From contig JANSYF010000007.1 of the NCBI GenBank assembly GCA_024742575.1, forward strand, positions 1 to 64,000: a stretch of 64,000 nucleotides of DNA, given 5' to 3'. Shown piece after piece: positions 1 through 8,837 of the stretch. The notes under the pieces are model-generated. The model saw only the letters and a program-made list of their open reading frames with translations. It was not told the DNA's origin and did no database searches. Positions within the stretch are counted from its first letter, which is position 1; every line of letters starts with the position of its first letter. A program made the translations under genes and the position numbers. The stretch is from Paracoccaceae bacterium (GTDB lineage: Bacteria > Pseudomonadota > Alphaproteobacteria > Rhodobacterales > Rhodobacteraceae).

Positions 1-1
1 A

Positions 2-106
2 TGCCGCCGGCTCTCAAAGGATTGGGAAAAATCCATCGCCAGCGCAGAGGCGTGGATCACCATCGCCCACATTCGACGTGTCACACGCCATCTCGCAAGG
101 GATTAA
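2..106 (+). mobile_element. C-terminal tail of an IS5-family transposase (partial at window edge)
   Basis: Frame 2 is open from the window edge to a TAA at 104-106. It reads a basic tail (RRLSKDWEKSIASAEAW, then IAHIRRVTRHLARD) that looks like the end of IS5-type DDE transposases, where this final helix follows the last catalytic Glu. Only about 34 residues are visible, so neither the catalytic triad nor the left inverted repeat can be checked. The element must end shortly after position 106, but I could not place the right inverted repeat or a target duplication. The family call rests on the tail pattern only. Confidence 0.6.
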
Positions 107-473
107 TAATGCTCAGATAGTTTCGAATCGGACTCTTAGAGATCGTCTTTGGCTTTGCTTTTTGGATGACGGTCAACGTGAAATAAACGTGGAATGTTAT
201 AGAGCCACGTCCCCAAGGGATGCTTACCGTCACGTGATAGATGGCACCAACCCAACTTGGGTTTTCGGCTTGGTGGATTCCCTTGAGAACGGTCACCTTA
301 TCGCTGGCGGCCGCGCAATAGGTCAGCAATGCTTTGACTGCGTTGTCCGCCGACGATTTTCCAGCACAAGCCGATGATACGGCGGCCTGAATTTCGCCGG
401 ACGTGCCCAAACCCGCGATTCCGGATTTATGGTTTTCGGAACTGTCCCAGTCGCTTGAAAAGGTGAAAGGCAT
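81..473 (-). CDS. Hypothetical protein, 3' end probably altered by the adjacent IS
   Basis: I recognise no family. The chosen start has a GGGGGA ribosome-binding site 4 nt upstream; an ATG 30 nt further out (503) has none. The 130-residue product has no signal peptide or clear membrane helix, but it is rich in Ser, Ala and Gly near the N-terminus and has two Cys (about residues 36 and 53). The middle (PSWVGAIYHVTVSIPWGRG) looks like beta strands. Its last 8-9 codons are read from the opposite strand of the transposase tail, so the natural C-terminus was probably replaced when the IS inserted. It could be a degraded fragment. Confidence 0.4.
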   Translation of the reverse strand: MPFTFSSDWDSSENHKSGIAGLGTSGEIQAAVSSACAGKSSADNAVKALLTYCAAASDKVTVLKGIHQAENPSWVGAIYHVTVSIPWGRGSITFHVYFTLTVIQKAKPKTISKSPIRNYLSIINPLRDGV

Positions 474-582
474 GTTGTCCCCCCATGTGCCCAGATGCTG
501 CATGTGTGATGCGCACTGTTTCTAGAAATCAGCGATGCGGGTACGGGATATCGTCGTTACTGGAATTTGGCTGTGAACGCGA

Positions 583-903
583 TCACTCTTCCAGCGAAGT
601 GATATACGCCACCATGTCGTCAATGTTGCCGCCTATCATGTAATCGGTATAGCGCGGCATCTCGGCGTGAATGGGCCGGACGATCCGAGCTCGGATCTGT
701 TCACGGGTCCGGTAGACAGCGATAGCGGCAAAGCTGGGTGGCTCCAGTTTAAATGGGCCATCTCGTTCGATGACATGGCAGGCTGAACAATATTCCTCAG
801 CGATCTGTTTCCCCATTGTAGCGTTGCCATCTTGCGCAAACGCGGCCCCGGACAGGCACGTCAGAAGCAAGGGGATGCAGTACCGAAGGTTGCGCGTGGT
901 CAT
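583..903 (-). CDS. Small exported class I c-type cytochrome
   Basis: A 106-residue periplasmic monohaem cytochrome c. The start at 903 gives a signal peptide (MTTRNLRYC, then a hydrophobic core ending AAFAQ at about residue 24). An upstream in-frame start would put 25 charged residues before it, so I rejected that. The haem-binding CSACH is at residues 39-43, and a Met in HAEMPRY is the likely distal ligand. The fold and size fit small electron carriers that feed oxidases or dehydrogenases. It lies 86 nt downstream of the VWA gene on the same strand and may be co-transcribed, but nothing in the sequence names its redox partner. Confidence 0.8.
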   Translation of the reverse strand: MTTRNLRYCIPLLLTCLSGAAFAQDGNATMGKQIAEEYCSACHVIERDGPFKLEPPSFAAIAVYRTREQIRARIVRPIHAEMPRYTDYMIGGNIDDMVAYITSLEE

Positions 904-989
904 TGTCTTCTCCGTCGCTCTGGGGCGGTGTTTCTCCACGCTACGCCCATCCGGCCCTTCCAGCAAAGGTTTTGGCAACCAACCCTATT

Positions 990-2210
990 CTATCGCGCCA
1001 TGACGATCAATGTGCCGTAGGCCGGGGCGCGTGGCACCGCCGATGGGGCAGCCCAGATCACCCCATGTCGCGGTGCCGGGGGGAGTGGCGCATCAAGATC
1101 GGTCAGGACGATCAACAGCGATGGATCGAACGTGCGGCACGCATCAAAGACGGGCGCGAAATCGGTGCCGCCACCGCGCCGGATCTTAAGCTGATGCAAC
1201 GCATCGGCGCTATCGAGTCGGGTCTGGCTGTGCAACGTGGTGTCGAACCCCCAAAGGTGCAGTTCCGCCTCGCTGCGGCGCTGGATACCAAGAACTTCTC
1301 CTGCGAACAGATCCAATTGTATGTCGGTCACCGAACTTGACGTGTCTAGGGCTATGATGATGCGCGGACGGCGCTGATCGCGCGCCAATCCGGCCTGAAA
1401 TGCAGGGGATGGGGCGTCTGCCGCGCGCGCCAAAGCCTCTTGCGCCACCCAGCGCGCAGCCGGTCGTTTGTGGGACGGGCTTGGCACATCACTGACCGAC
1501 TTGAGCAACAGCCGACGCAAATGCCGTTCCCACGGAACTGTGGAGTTGGGCAGGTCACTAAACCGGATCAGCGCAGGACCGATGCCGGCACCGGCAGATC
1601 GTCCCAATTCCAGCGCCTGTTCAACGCGGGTGGCCCACACATCGCTTTGGGTTTCAACCGATCCCTTGCTGGTCAGGTCGGGTGAAAACCGACGTTTGAG
1701 CATATAATCCTCGACAGCGGGGTTCACCTGCGATGGGTCGCCTTCTGATGGGGCCGCGATTGCGTGGTACAATCGATCCGTGTCCCACTCGGCCAGAATA
1801 TTCGGCGCGACCGTGTCCATCCCCGGCAACAGATCAATCAGTTCCTTCGCGCGCACCGCCGGGCGGGGCAGCGCATGTCCCCCAGATAGCAACGCTTCGT
1901 TAACTATCGCGTCCGCCGCCAGAGTGTATAGTTTCGGCTTGAAGCGGCGCCCTAACCGTGCCGCCATCTCGGCCTGTCGGGCGGAATGGCGCAGCGCGAC
2001 ATGCAACACGTGATGGGCGGTCAAGCCGATCTGTTCAGGCGGGGGATGTTGTGTGAAGGAAGGCCCGTAATAGATTGTATCACCATTGGTTTCCGTCTCA
2101 GAATCGTGGTCCCGATGGCTGCACCACAGCGCCAGCGCTGCAATGGCCGGGTCCACGTCGCCCATCTGTGCCAAGGCCGAACGTGCACGGCGGCTGTGTT
2201 GACCAGACAT
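990..2210 (-). CDS. VWA-like protein with putative metallopeptidase domain (DUF2201 type)
   Basis: 406 residues. The N-terminal half resembles the putative metallopeptidase domain found beside MoxR ATPases, with a His-rich helix HHVLHVALRH at residues 66-75 in the place of a zinc-binding helix; it lacks the Glu of a standard HExxH. The C-terminal part is VWA-like, with a MIDAS-type DTSSS at 289-293 and further Asp-rich loops (VLTDLDAPL). Proteins of this architecture act with a MoxR AAA+ ATPase in metal insertion or complex remodelling. Here the ATPase gene ends 5 nt upstream, so the pair is almost certainly one operon. The substrate is unknown. Confidence 0.8.
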   Translation of the reverse strand: MSGQHSRRARSALAQMGDVDPAIAALALWCSHRDHDSETETNGDTIYYGPSFTQHPPPEQIGLTAHHVLHVALRHSARQAEMAARLGRRFKPKLYTLAADAIVNEALLSGGHALPRPAVRAKELIDLLPGMDTVAPNILAEWDTDRLYHAIAAPSEGDPSQVNPAVEDYMLKRRFSPDLTSKGSVETQSDVWATRVEQALELGRSAGAGIGPALIRFSDLPNSTVPWERHLRRLLLKSVSDVPSPSHKRPAARWVAQEALARAADAPSPAFQAGLARDQRRPRIIIALDTSSSVTDIQLDLFAGEVLGIQRRSEAELHLWGFDTTLHSQTRLDSADALHQLKIRRGGGTDFAPVFDACRTFDPSLLIVLTDLDAPLPPAPRHGVIWAAPSAVPRAPAYGTLIVMAR

Positions 2211-2215
2211 CGGGG

Positions 2216-3322
2216 CTACAACGCCCCGGCCTCGGCCCGCGCCGTGGCATACTCGGCATAAGCTTCCGATCCCCGGAACGCCTCGTGAAGCCCCTGCGCC
2301 AGCGCTTTCCGGATCAAGACCTCAAAGCCGAAACTTGACAACTCGCCCAGCGGCAGCGCTTGCAGCCGTTCGGATTTCAAGGTCCGGATATCGGCCATCA
2401 CGTCGATCACGTCGCCGATCGTGTCGGCATCGGTTTGCGCAACCAGCCCGTAAATCAAGCCGACCAGCCCGTTCAGAGTCTCGGGATAAAGGTCCAGCCG
2501 TTGCCCACGCGGGGTTGCAAGCATGTCTTGCACCGTCACCATCGCGTCCAGCTCATCTGCCACGCGGGCAAATTCGGCAGCGGGGGCAACACCAACGGTT
2601 CCCGCCACCATTGTATCGCGGATCCGGCGGTTGGTGGCGACCTGCATGATCTGGCTCACCCGTTCCCATGACCGGGGGGTGCATGCGATCATGTCGCCAC
2701 GCCGGAGGCTGTCCTCTGTGGTGTCCAGCAAATCAGGTCGCGCGCGAAGAAAGGCCGTCACGGCCGGGTGCAAAGATTGATCCACTGCGTAACGCTCAAG
2801 CCAGTCTTTGGAATTGGCTGTGACGTGCAGATGTACCAGCCGGTCGGACAGGGCCGTGCCCATCTCGTAAGCCACCGCACCGTCTTCGACCGTATTGCCC
2901 GCAGCCACGATGAAGACGCTGTCGGGCAGGGTGTGCCGCCCAACCCGCCGTTCCTGTAAAAGACCATAGACCGTAGGTTGCAAATAAGGCGACGCGGCTG
3001 TCAGTTCATCCAGAAACAGGATGGCAGGTATGTCTGGCTCGTCCGGCAAATCTTCGGGCCGATACCACAGCGTTTTGCGGGTTTCGTGATCGTAATAGGG
3101 CAAGCCACGCAAATCCTGCGGTTCGATCGTGGTCAGCCGAATGTCAAATAGCTGTGCGCCAATCTGGTTTGCAAGTGTCTGGACAAGCTGCGTTTTTCCG
3201 ACGCCGGGTTTGCCATGCAGCATCCATGAGGTAGTCAACGTACCAGTGCTTTGCGCGTCCCACGCTGCCCGTAAAACCTCCAAGGCATCGCCAGCTGAAA
3301 CCGTTTGGGCGTTAACGCTCAT
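2216..3322 (-). CDS. MoxR-family AAA+ ATPase
   Basis: A cytoplasmic 368-residue AAA+ ATPase. Walker A is GKPGVGKT at residues 37-44, Walker B is ILFLDEL at 101-107, and a sensor-1-like VAAGN follows. Length and motifs fit the MoxR/RavA group, which remodel or activate partner complexes together with a VWA protein. The partner is encoded immediately downstream (5-nt gap). The start overlaps the stop of the preceding membrane-protein gene by 4 nt (ATGA type), so three genes are probably translationally coupled. No specific client can be inferred from sequence alone. Confidence 0.9.
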   Translation of the reverse strand: MSVNAQTVSAGDALEVLRAAWDAQSTGTLTTSWMLHGKPGVGKTQLVQTLANQIGAQLFDIRLTTIEPQDLRGLPYYDHETRKTLWYRPEDLPDEPDIPAILFLDELTAASPYLQPTVYGLLQERRVGRHTLPDSVFIVAAGNTVEDGAVAYEMGTALSDRLVHLHVTANSKDWLERYAVDQSLHPAVTAFLRARPDLLDTTEDSLRRGDMIACTPRSWERVSQIMQVATNRRIRDTMVAGTVGVAPAAEFARVADELDAMVTVQDMLATPRGQRLDLYPETLNGLVGLIYGLVAQTDADTIGDVIDVMADIRTLKSERLQALPLGELSSFGFEVLIRKALAQGLHEAFRGSEAYAEYATARAEAGAL

Positions 3323-4023
3323 GCCGGGACCTCTTGCGTGGCAGGGCCGTCCAACAAGGCTGCCAACCGCGCATGACCAGATACTCCGCGTGCATCAAAG
3401 GTAACCGACCGGAGGTACACGTCCTCGCGCAAGTTGGCTATGTGCAAACTCCGCTCGCTGAACTCTGCATCAAACAGCGTTGTTGCGATCAATTCTCGCT
3501 CCTCCGGGGCCAAAGGCAAAATACGCGGCTTGCCCTCGCGGGTTTGTAGCGAAACCAATGTCAAGGGCGTGACATGGGCCAACTCTGACTGCTCGACCAC
3601 CAGCATCAACTCTCCACTCGTTTGACCGCGATGCGCCGCCAGTTTGGTCAGCACCCGCCGGGCGCGGAAATTCAACGTGTCCAGAACCCGCGCGACCTCG
3701 TCTTCATCCATCAATGTTTTGCGTTTCTCTGTAGAGACGCGCAGCACCTTCATTTCAAAAAAGCCGATCACGATGATCATCGCGACAGGGGCTTGCGAAA
3801 TCGGCAAAGCAAGGTCGCGCCAAACGAACATGGCAGCCACAAAGGGCGACAAGGCAATGAAATAGCGCAGCGGTTCGTTTTCGAAAATCACCCGCAGCGC
3901 CATTGCCGCTCCGCCGCCCTTGGGCAGGAACGCGATGCGATGCAGCACTTTGCGCGGGACCGATCCGGTCTCAAGCGCCTTTGGGTTCCAGACCGTATCT
4001 GGGGACAGAATAAACGCACTCAT
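3319..4023 (-). CDS. Uncharacterised inner-membrane protein upstream of MoxR/VWA pair
   Basis: I do not recognise the family. With the start at 4023 (MSAFILSPD) the product is 234 residues. The open frame extends far upstream, but that extension crosses the divergent promoter region and is unlikely to be translated. Two adjacent hydrophobic segments at about residues 56-90 form a membrane hairpin. The rest is a charged cytoplasmic region (KRKTLMDEDEVARVL). Its 4-nt overlap with the MoxR gene suggests it anchors or recruits the ATPase/VWA complex at the membrane; that is inference from context. Confidence 0.7.
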   Translation of the reverse strand: MSAFILSPDTVWNPKALETGSVPRKVLHRIAFLPKGGGAAMALRVIFENEPLRYFIALSPFVAAMFVWRDLALPISQAPVAMIIVIGFFEMKVLRVSTEKRKTLMDEDEVARVLDTLNFRARRVLTKLAAHRGQTSGELMLVVEQSELAHVTPLTLVSLQTREGKPRILPLAPEERELIATTLFDAEFSERSLHIANLREDVYLRSVTFDARGVSGHARLAALLDGPATQEVPA

Positions 4024-4122
4024 GGCAATCGAGGTAGCACCACGGGCACACGTGGCAAAGTGTGTCGGAGCTTTTTGTGCGTCCGGGCTTTTCCTTTCTG
4101 GTCCGCGTGATAGCTCAAGCGC

Positions 4123-4779
4123 ATGGTGTTGACTGTAAAAGCTGTGACCAAATCGTTTCCCGCGGCGGATGGCGACGTGCCCGTTCTGCGTGGTGTGTCG
4201 CTGTCGCTGGACCGAGGCGAGACCTTGGCCCTGACGGGAGAGTCCGGTTCGGGCAAAAGTACGCTTCTGCATCTCATCGGGGGCTTGGATCGGGTCGACA
4301 GCGGATCGATCACAGTTGGCGGTCGCGAGATCACCAAGATGAACGACACTGAGCGGGCAGCGCTTCGGCGCTCCGACGTGGGGGTCATCTTTCAGCAGTT
4401 CAACCTGATCCCGTCGATAACAGTCGAAGCGAATATCGCGTTTCAGGCGCGCTTGGCTGGTGGCTTCGATGCTGATCAAGCCGGGCGCTTATCCAAGGCG
4501 CTAGGCCTGACGGAACACCTAAACAAATACCCCGAAGCCTTGTCAGGTGGGCAACAACAACGTGTTGCAATTGCCCGTACACTGACAGCCCGGCCCAAGC
4601 TGGTTCTGGCTGATGAACCAACGGGCAACCTGGACGAAGCCACCGCGTCAGAGGTTTTAGGACAGATGCTGCGCCTTGTGCGGGAAACAGGCGCTGCGCT
4701 GTTGATCGTCACCCATTCCCAAAGCGTGGCCCGCCGGATGAGCCGCCGAGTGAACCTGAGTCAGGGGCACGTGGTGTGA
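4123..4779 (+). CDS. ABC transporter ATP-binding protein, LolD/MacB-like (AttE type)
   Basis: A 218-residue nucleotide-binding subunit. Walker A GESGSGKST at 39-47, signature LSGGQQQR at 140-147 and Walker B LVLADEPTG at about 160-168 are all intact. Sequence style (GGLDRVDSGSI, ADEPTGNLD) is that of the LolD/MacB/FtsE branch, which pairs with FtsX-type permeases and usually drives extrusion or mechanotransmission rather than import. The permease gene starts inside its stop codon (GTGA overlap). With the lipocalin-like gene beyond, the trio matches the AttE-AttF/G-AttH arrangement known from Agrobacterium. Confidence 0.92.
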   Translation: MVLTVKAVTKSFPAADGDVPVLRGVSLSLDRGETLALTGESGSGKSTLLHLIGGLDRVDSGSITVGGREITKMNDTERAALRRSDVGVIFQQFNLIPSITVEANIAFQARLAGGFDADQAGRLSKALGLTEHLNKYPEALSGGQQQRVAIARTLTARPKLVLADEPTGNLDEATASEVLGQMLRLVRETGAALLIVTHSQSVARRMSRRVNLSQGHVV

Positions 4780-7172
4780 TCCCGACTGCGCTGACAGCCC
4801 TTTTGTCCCATTGGCGCTGCAACGGATTGCAGTTCTTTGCAATGATTGCAGGATTGGCTTTGGCAACTGCGCTTTGGTCAGGTGTGCAAGCCATTAATGC
4901 CGAGGCGCGCGCGAGCTATGACGCGGCAGCCGCGACTTTGGGGGAAGGTCAATTCGACCAGCTCTTGCCACGGACCGGCGACGTGATCGACCAATCCACT
5001 TACATCGAACTGCGCCGCGCCGGGTGGCAGGTGTCGCCGGTGCTCGAGGGACGGTTGCGCACAGAGGCGGGCAGCGTGCGACTGGTCGGTCTTGATCCGT
5101 TGACTGCACCCGGCACCATAGCGCCTGTGGGGATGCAGGAAGACGCCAACTTTGATGATTTCCTGACGCGCGGTGTGCTTTTCGCAGCATCGGATGTGGC
5201 AGAGTCGCTTGCAGCGACCGTCACGCAGCGGGTGATCGTGGATCCAAGCATCGCGCCCGGCGTTGCGCTTTCAGATATCGGCGTGGCGCAAACGCTCTTG
5301 TCGGCCGAACGTACGCTCAGCCGACTGATCATCGCATCAGCGCAGCCGATTGGTTTGCCAGCTTTGTCAGAAGTCGCGCCCAGCCTTGTTCGCCAGCCAG
5401 CGCAAGATACAGGTGCAGACCGTCTGACAGACAGCTTCCACCTCAACCTGACCGCGTTTGGTTTGCTCAGTTTTGCGGTCGGCATCTTTATCGTGCACGG
5501 AACCATCAGTCTGGCATTCGAGCAGCGGCGCAGCATGGTTCGCACACTTCGTGCTTTAGGAGTGCCTATCAACCTTCTGATTGCGATGATGATTTCCGAA
5601 CTGATCGCGTTTGCATTGATCGCTGGCGGGATCGGGGTCGCCATTGGATACGTGATCGCGGCTGCGCTTTTGCCAAACGTGGCTGCCACCCTTCAGGGAC
5701 TCTATGGCGCATCGGTCGCAGGCACCTTGGAATTGCGTCCCGAATGGTGGCTTTCGGGAATGGCGATTGCGGTTCTCGGCACGGGGTTGGCCGCAGCGGG
5801 CGCGCTGTGGAAGATCGCACAGATGCCACTTCTGGCCAGCGCACGGCCACGGGCCTGGGCTGTGGCTTCGGGGGGAACCGCGTGGCGGCTCGGCGCAATT
5901 GCCGCGCTGCTTTTCGTTGTGGGGATCGGAATCGCGATTTGGGGTCAGGGTCTGACCCTCGCCTTTGCGCTTTTGGCGTGCGTTTTGATCGGTGCAGCCT
6001 TGATCCTGCCGCTCGTACTGCACGGCGCGGTCGGGTTTGCCAACCAGCGCGCACGCGCTGCGATGTGGCAATGGTTCTGGGCTGACACACGCCAGCAGGT
6101 GCCGGGAATGAGCCTCGCGTTGATGGCGCTCTTGCTGGCCACCGCTGCGAACGTCGGCGTATCGACGATGGTGTCGAGCTTCAGGGTCACTTTTGTCGAT
6201 TTCCTAGATCAACGGCTCGCGCCCGAGCTGTTCATCCGTGTGGAGGACGAGGCGCTAAGTCTGGAACTAGAAGCGATCTTGTTGACCCAAGCGCGCGAAG
6301 TTCTGCCACTTTTGTCTACCGAGACCGAAATCGCAGGGGTTCCCACCGACCTTTTCGGTGTGCGCGTCGGACCGACATACCGCGAGAACTGGCTGTTCCT
6401 TGAGGAGACACCGAACGTGTGGGATCGGGTCGAAGACGGACGCGCGGTGGTGGTGAGTGAACAACTGGCCCGCCGCGCAGATTTGTGGACAGGCGACCGC
6501 TTGGTCATCGCGCCCAACTTGATGCTGCCGATTGCCGCCATCGTTGCCGATTACGGCAACCCGCTGGGGCAAGCGCTGATTTCTGAGGCAGTTTTCCATG
6601 AACTCTATCCCGATCTGGTCCCAATGTCCTTTGGGGTGCGCTCAGACGATCCAACCGCACTACGGGACAGGTTGACGACAGAGTACGGCGTGCCTGAAAC
6701 CGCCATCACCGACCAGTCACGGATCAAGGCATTCTCATTGGGGGTGTTCGAACGTACCTTCACGGTTACCGGCGCGTTGAACATTCTCACGCTCGCGGTC
6801 GCGGCGTTTGCAATCCTGATGAGCCTACTGACCCTCGCGTCTATCCGGGTGCCGCAGCTTGCTCCGGCATGGGCCTTAGGGCTGACACGGCGCAAGTTGG
6901 GGCAACTCGAATTGATCCGCGCGGTCGTTTTGGCGATGGTCACAACACTGTTGGCGATCCCGTTGGGCCTGATGTTGGCGTGGGTGTTGCTGTCCTATGT
7001 GAATGTCGAGGCGTTTGGTTGGAAGCTGCCAATGTACCTTTTCCCGGGCCATTACGCGCTGCTGACGCTCTTTGCGCTTTTGGCCGCCGCATTCGCTGCG
7101 CTTTGGCCTGCGATCCGATTGGCACGAACGCCGCCGTCCAACCTGCTTAAGGTGTTCGCCAATGATCGCTAG
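4776..7172 (+). CDS. FtsX-like ABC permease (AttF/AttG-like, long fused form)
   Basis: A 798-residue inner-membrane permease with a GTG start overlapping the ATPase stop by 4 nt. One N-terminal helix (about residues 18-38) precedes a large extracytoplasmic domain. A first FtsX-type membrane block follows (about 225-430, with several helices, TLRALGVP in the first cytoplasmic loop). A second soluble domain (about 470-640) and a final FtsX block near the C-terminus (LTLASIRVPQLAPAWALG) complete it. The duplicated layout lets a single polypeptide supply both halves of the transporter. Substrate unknown; lipoproteins, lipids or envelope components are plausible for this class. Confidence 0.88.
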   Translation: MIPTALTALLSHWRCNGLQFFAMIAGLALATALWSGVQAINAEARASYDAAAATLGEGQFDQLLPRTGDVIDQSTYIELRRAGWQVSPVLEGRLRTEAGSVRLVGLDPLTAPGTIAPVGMQEDANFDDFLTRGVLFAASDVAESLAATVTQRVIVDPSIAPGVALSDIGVAQTLLSAERTLSRLIIASAQPIGLPALSEVAPSLVRQPAQDTGADRLTDSFHLNLTAFGLLSFAVGIFIVHGTISLAFEQRRSMVRTLRALGVPINLLIAMMISELIAFALIAGGIGVAIGYVIAAALLPNVAATLQGLYGASVAGTLELRPEWWLSGMAIAVLGTGLAAAGALWKIAQMPLLASARPRAWAVASGGTAWRLGAIAALLFVVGIGIAIWGQGLTLAFALLACVLIGAALILPLVLHGAVGFANQRARAAMWQWFWADTRQQVPGMSLALMALLLATAANVGVSTMVSSFRVTFVDFLDQRLAPELFIRVEDEALSLELEAILLTQAREVLPLLSTETEIAGVPTDLFGVRVGPTYRENWLFLEETPNVWDRVEDGRAVVVSEQLARRADLWTGDRLVIAPNLMLPIAAIVADYGNPLGQALISEAVFHELYPDLVPMSFGVRSDDPTALRDRLTTEYGVPETAITDQSRIKAFSLGVFERTFTVTGALNILTLAVAAFAILMSLLTLASIRVPQLAPAWALGLTRRKLGQLELIRAVVLAMVTTLLAIPLGLMLAWVLLSYVNVEAFGWKLPMYLFPGHYALLTLFALLAAAFAALWPAIRLARTPPSNLLKVFANDR

Positions 7173-8202
7173 GGCGCTTCTTTTGATCCTGTGGCTGCCT
7201 GTTCAAGCGGCCGCGCAAGGTTTTGCCGGGCTGGGCACCGATGCCGATGGCTTTGCCGTTCCGACGCCGAACCCTGTATTCGACTTCCCAAAGGATCATG
7301 GCGCGCATCCTGATTACCGCATTGAATGGTGGTATCTGACTGCAAACCTCACCGGGCCTGACGGGACCGCGTATGGTATTCAGTGGACATTGTTCCGGTC
7401 AGCCTTGGCGCCGGAAACGCGCGAGGGCTGGTCGGATCCGCAGGTATGGTTCGCCCATGCAGCAGTCACAACGCCCGACAGCCACCTTGTCGCCGAACGC
7501 ATCGCGCGGGGTGGGATCGGGCAGGCGGGTGTGACCGTAGAACCTTTCGCAGTATGGATCGACGATTGGCAGATGGCAGGGCCGTCCTTTGACGAGGTGC
7601 GCTTGACCGCGCGTGGTCAAGCCTTTGCCTATGACCTTGGCTTGCAAGCCAAAGGGCCACTGGTCTTTCATGGCGAGGGTGGGTTTTCCGTCAAGTCAGC
7701 GCAAGGCCAGGCCAGCTATTATTACTCTCAGCCGTTCTACGAGGTGACCGGCACACTGACCCTGCCGACTGGTGACGTGGCTGTGACGGGGTCAGCATGG
7801 CTGGACCGTGAATGGTCGTCGCAACCCTTGGCGGACACGCAATCGGGCTGGGACTGGTTCTCGTTGTCCTTTGATAGCGGCGACAAGCTGATGGGTTTCT
7901 TGTTGCGTGAAGACGATAGCATGTCGTTTTCCTCGGCTACCTGGATCGCGCCGGATGGCACAACCACTGCCTATCCTGACGGGGCCTTCACTGCGAAACC
8001 TATGACGTGGCACAAGGTTGCGGGGCGCGAGGTGCCGACGGAATGGGCCGTACAATTGCGGGACAAGGGCATCGACGTCACCGTGACCGCACTGAATCCC
8101 GACGCTTGGATGGCAGTATCCATCCCTTATTGGGAAGGGCCGGTCACGGTCCAAGGGTCCCACAACGGGCGCGGCTATCTGGAGTTGACAGGCTATGAGT
8201 GA
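7162..8202 (+). CDS. Exported lipocalin-like (AttH / CrtC-like) protein
   Basis: 346 residues from the ATG at 7162, which overlaps the permease stop by 11 nt. A longer in-frame reading from 7072 is buried in the permease and lacks a signal peptide. MIARALLLILWLPVQAAAQ is a typical signal sequence with cleavage near residue 19. The mature part carries the EWWYLTANL motif (from residue 55) and the later LDREWSSQP motif of the AttH/hydroxyneurosporene-synthase-like lipocalin superfamily. Members next to FtsX-type ABC systems are often misnamed iron permeases. It probably handles a hydrophobic ligand in the periplasm for the adjacent transporter. Confidence 0.85.
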   Translation: MIARALLLILWLPVQAAAQGFAGLGTDADGFAVPTPNPVFDFPKDHGAHPDYRIEWWYLTANLTGPDGTAYGIQWTLFRSALAPETREGWSDPQVWFAHAAVTTPDSHLVAERIARGGIGQAGVTVEPFAVWIDDWQMAGPSFDEVRLTARGQAFAYDLGLQAKGPLVFHGEGGFSVKSAQGQASYYYSQPFYEVTGTLTLPTGDVAVTGSAWLDREWSSQPLADTQSGWDWFSLSFDSGDKLMGFLLREDDSMSFSSATWIAPDGTTTAYPDGAFTAKPMTWHKVAGREVPTEWAVQLRDKGIDVTVTALNPDAWMAVSIPYWEGPVTVQGSHNGRGYLELTGYE

Positions 8203-8749
8203 CCCGAACAACCTTGCCGACTTTCTCGACCTTGGGTGGCAACGCCTGACACGCGGTGTGGCGGATCGGCACGCTGCTGCGCGCCACCCGATCTTTGCCA
8301 CCGTGTCTCCAACCGGTCAGCCAGAAGCCCGTACCGTGGTTCTGCGAGGGGCCAGCCGCGCTGACGGAACGCTTGAGGTGCATACCGACGGCGGGTCGGA
8401 CAAGGTCAAATCCTTACGCGCCAGTCCTCGCGCCCAGTTGATGGTCTGGGATGAAAAAGCTAAACTGCAAATCAGGTTGTCCACAAGCGTGACCATCCAT
8501 CAGGGCGAGGATGTCGCGGATCGCTGGAAAAACGTGCCAGATGGTTCGCGCATTGCGTACGGGGCATCCCCGAACCCCGGCACACTGATACCGAATGCGC
8601 ATGCGTATACCAAACTGGCAAGCCGCGAATGGTTCACCGTTCTCACCTGCCACGTCGAATCGATAGAGCTGATGCAGTTGATCGACCCGCACAGACGGGC
8701 TGTCTTTAAGGCGAATGATGGTTGGGTCGGAGAATGGCGCGTGCCGTGA
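8195..8749 (+). CDS. Pyridoxamine 5'-phosphate oxidase-fold FMN-binding protein
   Basis: 184 residues, overlapping the end of the AttH-like gene by 8 nt. The early strand pattern ATVSPTGQPEARTVVLRGA and the following KVKSLRASPRAQLMVWD match the split-barrel flavin-binding fold of PNPOx-like proteins, with Arg/Lys positions typical of FMN phosphate contacts. It is shorter than PdxH and lacks that enzyme's C-terminal active-site tail, so I do not call it pdxH. A role as a small flavin reductase or general oxidoreductase is possible. It closes the plus-strand operon. Confidence 0.8.
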   Translation: MSDPNNLADFLDLGWQRLTRGVADRHAAARHPIFATVSPTGQPEARTVVLRGASRADGTLEVHTDGGSDKVKSLRASPRAQLMVWDEKAKLQIRLSTSVTIHQGEDVADRWKNVPDGSRIAYGASPNPGTLIPNAHAYTKLASREWFTVLTCHVESIELMQLIDPHRRAVFKANDGWVGEWRVP

Positions 8750-8804
8750 CGTCAATTATTTGATGCTGCGCGCGTCGCGTGTTCACAAAACGGTCATTTT
8801 TGTC

Positions 8805-8832
8805 TTGCTTTGAAGTGTTTCTTGAGTAGTGT
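8805..8832 (+). promoter_or_regulatory. Candidate promoter of a small RNA
   Basis: TTGCTT (8805-8810) and TAGTGT (8827-8832) are separated by 16 nt and sit just upstream of a structured, terminator-ended segment. The match is moderate but the placement is right for transcription starting near 8838-8840. Confidence 0.35.
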
Positions 8833-8837
8833 GCCCG

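Noticed and set aside
81-503. Longer reading of the first hypothetical gene from the ATG at 503
   Set aside because: No ribosome-binding site there; the ATG at 473 has GGGGGA at proper distance.
4024-4479. N-terminal extension of the membrane protein upstream of MoxR to 386 residues
   Set aside because: The extension overlaps the divergent ABC gene and its promoter region and has no protein-like features.
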